DNA from: Penelope pileata
Taxonomy: Eukaryota > Chordata > Aves > Galliformes > Cracidae
Assembly: GCA_013396635.1 (NCBI GenBank)
Contig: WBMW01000076.1
Location: forward strand, 222,217 to 286,216
Direction: 5' to 3'
Length of the DNA: 64,000 nucleotides
The position numbers were made by a program, and so were the translations under genes. The notes beneath the pieces are model-generated. The model was not told the origin of the DNA. It saw only the letters and a program-made list of their open reading frames with translations, and made no database searches. Numbering within the stretch: position 1 is the stretch's first letter; each line of letters begins with the position of its first letter. Shown piece by piece: positions 61,001 to 64,000 of the stretch.

Positions 61001-62854
61001 ACTTAAATCGAATTTTCCTATAAGAACACCTGCTATGGAGGAGTCAAATGATATTTGTATTATGAATATTTATATATGAATAGATTTCTAGCTGATGTCA
61101 CTCTACCTTTTAAACTGGGAAGATAAAATAAATTTAAATAATTTGAATTTTCAGTAAATGATAAAGGTAGAAGGGATTGCCTATTATTGTTTTATTCTGT
61201 AAACATAGGCAGCCATCAGCCTTCAGGAGTCCAGGAGGTGCGTCTGGAGCACTGTGGGTTCACCACTTGGGATGCAAGCATGCAAGTCCAACTTCAATAC
61301 CAACTGAAGTGCTGAAGTCCTTTTCCAGGCATCTCTGTTTAATTAATGCAAACTGGAAGCAAAGGTGGCTGTAACCAAAGGCAAGTGTATTTGCCCCTCC
61401 TATTTCTCTTCATTGGAGAGTTCATACAGGTTTCATGTCTTGTGACATCAGTTTGTATTTGTGTGGATGGCTGCATAACCAACAGCCTGACAGCCAGGAC
61501 AGCCAGACCCTCACCTGTGACTGTGAGGCTCTGGGACAAGCAATGCAAAACTTCCAATGAAAAATTTAGCAGAAACAAAGCATTTCTCTTCCATTCAGCA
61601 AAATAAATTGTATCCATCCCAAACATAAATTTCTTTAAGAACTTTTTTTTTTTTAAACTAACATTTTCTGTGGATTTGTGTGTACATACTTTACTTGAGC
61701 TGTATGAACTGATTTTTCTTTCAAAATTCAGTGTGGAAAATTCCTATAGCTGCAGGTACTTTTCTGCCTCTGAGTCAGAGTATCCACTGAGATGTAATAT
61801 TCGTTTCATTAGACTCATCAGTGTTAATGCTGTTCAGCTCCATTTAATGAAAACAGTAAATTAGCATGTGCACTAGTCCTCGCTCACTAACTAATTGATA
61901 TATGATGAAAGTTCCCGTGTTACCAGCTAGTACGTCTTCAAGGAGAGTTACTAGAAATGGTGGCTTAAGGGTTTTTAAAAATGCATATTTTTAATGGCAG
62001 TGGTAGCCAGTATATGCTACTTACGAAATAAAAGCAAGAAACCACAATTGGTACTGTGCAATAACAGAATCCTGTCTATTTGATTTTTCTGCCCTAGGAG
62101 TTTGAGTAGCTATTGTTTTTATGCAGGAATAGTCTTTGAATATGTATTTCAGCAGCATTATGTACTTTAGCATAAGGATTGTCATTCTGAAGTCTGCTCT
62201 CATAGTCACTTTTTTCAATGGACGTTTAACTTTTGGTCGTGTGCTTGCATCTAATTGAAGAAGTGCTTATTAGACTGTCTCTGCTGATTGCTAGGCAGAA
62301 AAGATGTGAATTACTACTTGTTTTTCCGGAAGTTAGTGCCAGATTCTCATCTGATGTTAACCAGTTTCTCTCTTTAAAACTGAATGGAAGTGTGCTGATT
62401 TCCATCAAAGGACGGAAAGAAATCTGTAGAGGAAGCACTGAAGGACATTTCTGTCAGTGACAGAAGTGCTCCAGTGTTCCAGAAGCCCAGGAGACTTCAA
62501 CAGGCTGTAGACAAGCACCTGTTTCAAAGGGAAAGTTTCAGTGACCAGTAAAGGGAATAAATGAAAATACATATGCTTCATCAGCCATGGCTTGTGAATG
62601 GCTTCAGTCTTCCTTAAAAAATCAGCTACTGACTTCTGTAGTTAAATATGCCCACAAAACCATCAGAAGGAAGAATCAGAGAGATCAGAAGGAAGGGGGT
62701 AAAAGGAGCAGAAACTAATCCGTTCTCTGAGAGGAAGTATGGAGAAGACTAAATATGAGACTGCATCATATATTAGAGAAAGGATTGCTGTAGTGACTTT
62801 GTAGCTAAACTGATCTAGTCAAGCTGCAAGATGTCTCTCACCAGGTCTTGCAGT
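58038..62854. other. Unique stretch, no recognised repeats
   Basis: No LINE, LTR or RNA gene was seen. It includes T-runs at 58175-58187 and 61645-61655. The GC-richer block at 59580-60110 gives a 91-codon frame without family resemblance. Confidence 0.45.
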
Positions 62855-64000
62855 ACAGAATCATAGAATCATTAAGGTTGGAAAAGACCTCTGTGATCGT
62901 TAGTCCAACCATCCACCTACCACCAATATTGCCCACTAAACCACGTTCCTTAGTACCACATCTACACATCTAGACTTTTCTTGAACACCTCCAGGGATGG
63001 TGACTCCACCACCCTGCTTGGAAGCCTGAGCACTCTTTCAGAGAAGTTTTACTTAATATCCAACCTGAACCTCCCCTGGTGCCACTAGAGGCCATTCACC
63101 CTCATCCTATTGCTGTTACCCAGGAGAAGAGGCCAACTGCCACCTCACCACAAGCTCCTTTCAGGGAGTGGTAGAGAGCAATAAGGTCTCCCCTGATCCT
63201 CATCTTCTCCAGACTGAACAATCTCAGTTTCCTCAGCTGTTCCTCCCAAGACTTGTGCTCAAGACCCCTCACAGCTTCATTCCCCTTCTCTGGACATGCT
63301 CCAGGGCCTCAATGTCTTTCTTGTAGTGAGAGGTCCAAAACTGAACACAGTACTCAAGATGCAGCCTCACCAAAGCTGAGTACAGGGGGATGATCACCTC
63401 CCTGCTCCTGCTGGCCACGCTATTTCTGATAACAGGCAAGGATGCCATTGGCCTTCTCAGCCACCTGGACACGTTGCTGGCTCGTGTTCAGCCAAGCATT
63501 GACCAATACCCCCAGATCCTTTAACTCCATACAGTTTTCCAGCCACTCTGCCCCAAGCCTATAGTGATGCATGGGGTTGTTGTGACCTATGTGCAGGACC
63601 CAGCATGGTGTCTAACTGTTTCCACCTGAATCATGGGATGTTTATTCTGATCCTAATCCCTGTTTTCCAGCTCAGAGGACTGAATAACCTGGGGATTACT
63701 GGTGTGACTATTAAAGACAGATATAAAGAAGGCATTGAGAATCTCAGCCTTTTTCTCATTTTCAGTGGTAATGTTCCCTGCATCCAATGCATGCAGTAAA
63801 GGTCATAGATTCTCCTTGGCCCTTCTCTTGCTGTTAATGTATTTGTAAAAACATGTTTTATTATCTTTAACAGTGGTGGCCAGATTAAGTTCTTGCTGGG
63901 CTTTTGCCTTTCTAATTTTGTCTCTGCACATCCTAGCAACATCCTTGTACTCTTCCCAGGTTGCCTGTCCCTTTTTCCAAAGATGATAAACTGTCCTTTT
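62855..64000 (-). mobile_element. CR1 LINE, antisense, internally deleted, runs off the window
   Basis: The plus strand starts with ACAGAATCATAGAATCATTA, two units of the CR1 tail repeat, and GGTTGGAAAAGACCTC. It runs through the 3' UTR and ORF2 C-terminus (complement of FSLEKMRIRGDL near 63190-63220) as far as the segment coding VLHLG-like sequence near 63600. There it jumps to the endonuclease-RT linker, skipping the whole RT core. The element continues past the right edge. Unlike the pair at 52-56 kb, this copy has no frameshift at the EKxRxRGDL site, so it is from a different subfamily. Confidence 0.92.
63611..64000 (-). pseudogene. CR1 ORF2 endonuclease-RT linker, decayed
   Basis: On the minus strand the segment encodes, in interrupted form, the linker between the endonuclease and RT domains of CR1 ORF2: VYHLWKKGQATWEEYKDV near 63940-63995, then ARMCRDKIRKAKAQ, then FYKYINSKRRAKEN near 63810-63850. 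At least one stop follows that phrase. The linker ends at a VRHH phrase at about 63608, where the RT would begin, and is joined directly to C-terminal sequence. Confidence 0.75.

Overview
The window looks like nuclear DNA from a bird, probably a galliform. It is AT-rich, has no bacterial-style gene packing, and its interspersed repeats are almost all CR1-family LINEs, the dominant retroposon of bird genomes. Their 3' ends carry the typical 8-bp repeat related to ATTCTGTG, or its complement CACAGAAT. No L1, Alu-like SINE, tRNA, rRNA or CRISPR was recognised. The species cannot be fixed from the sequence. Unresolved bases lie at 364-366, 9677, 30092 and 57830.

Layout. 1-12.9 kb is mostly unique AT-rich sequence with short microsatellites, a possible minus-strand LTR fragment (about 1.57-2.2 kb), two strong palindromes (5307-5331, 5600-5618) and one unrecognised small reading frame with a signal-peptide-like start (8841-9107). 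12.9-14.1 kb is an old antisense CR1. 14.1-22.2 kb is unique. 22.2-22.7 kb is an antisense CR1 fragment and 23.1-23.8 kb is a sense CR1 ORF1 fragment with an SGNH-esterase-like domain. 23.8-29.7 kb is unique. 29.7-30.2 kb is an internally deleted antisense CR1. 30.2-42.5 kb is unique apart from a compact LTR-like block at 36944-37189. 42.5-45.7 kb holds three antisense CR1 fragments of different apparent age. 45.7-52.3 kb is unique and includes a CpG-retaining, TAAT-rich block near 49.8 kb that resembles a conserved enhancer. 52.3-55.8 kb holds two CR1 copies facing each other tail to tail. 57.7-58.0 kb has an exact 115-bp direct duplication around an N. 62.9-64.0 kb is an antisense CR1 that lacks its RT core and runs off the window.

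No host protein-coding gene could be recognised. The window is best read as intergenic or intronic. Eight of ten CR1 pieces lie antisense, which would fit an intron of a plus-strand gene, but that is inference. None of the CR1 reading frames is intact, so no functional gene network can be described. The points most worth checking are the inverted CR1 pair with its shared early ORF2 stop, the CR1 ORF1 esterase remnant, the LTR-like block at 36.9 kb, the duplication around the N at 57.8 kb, the signal-peptide ORF at 8.8 kb and the candidate conserved element at 49.8 kb.
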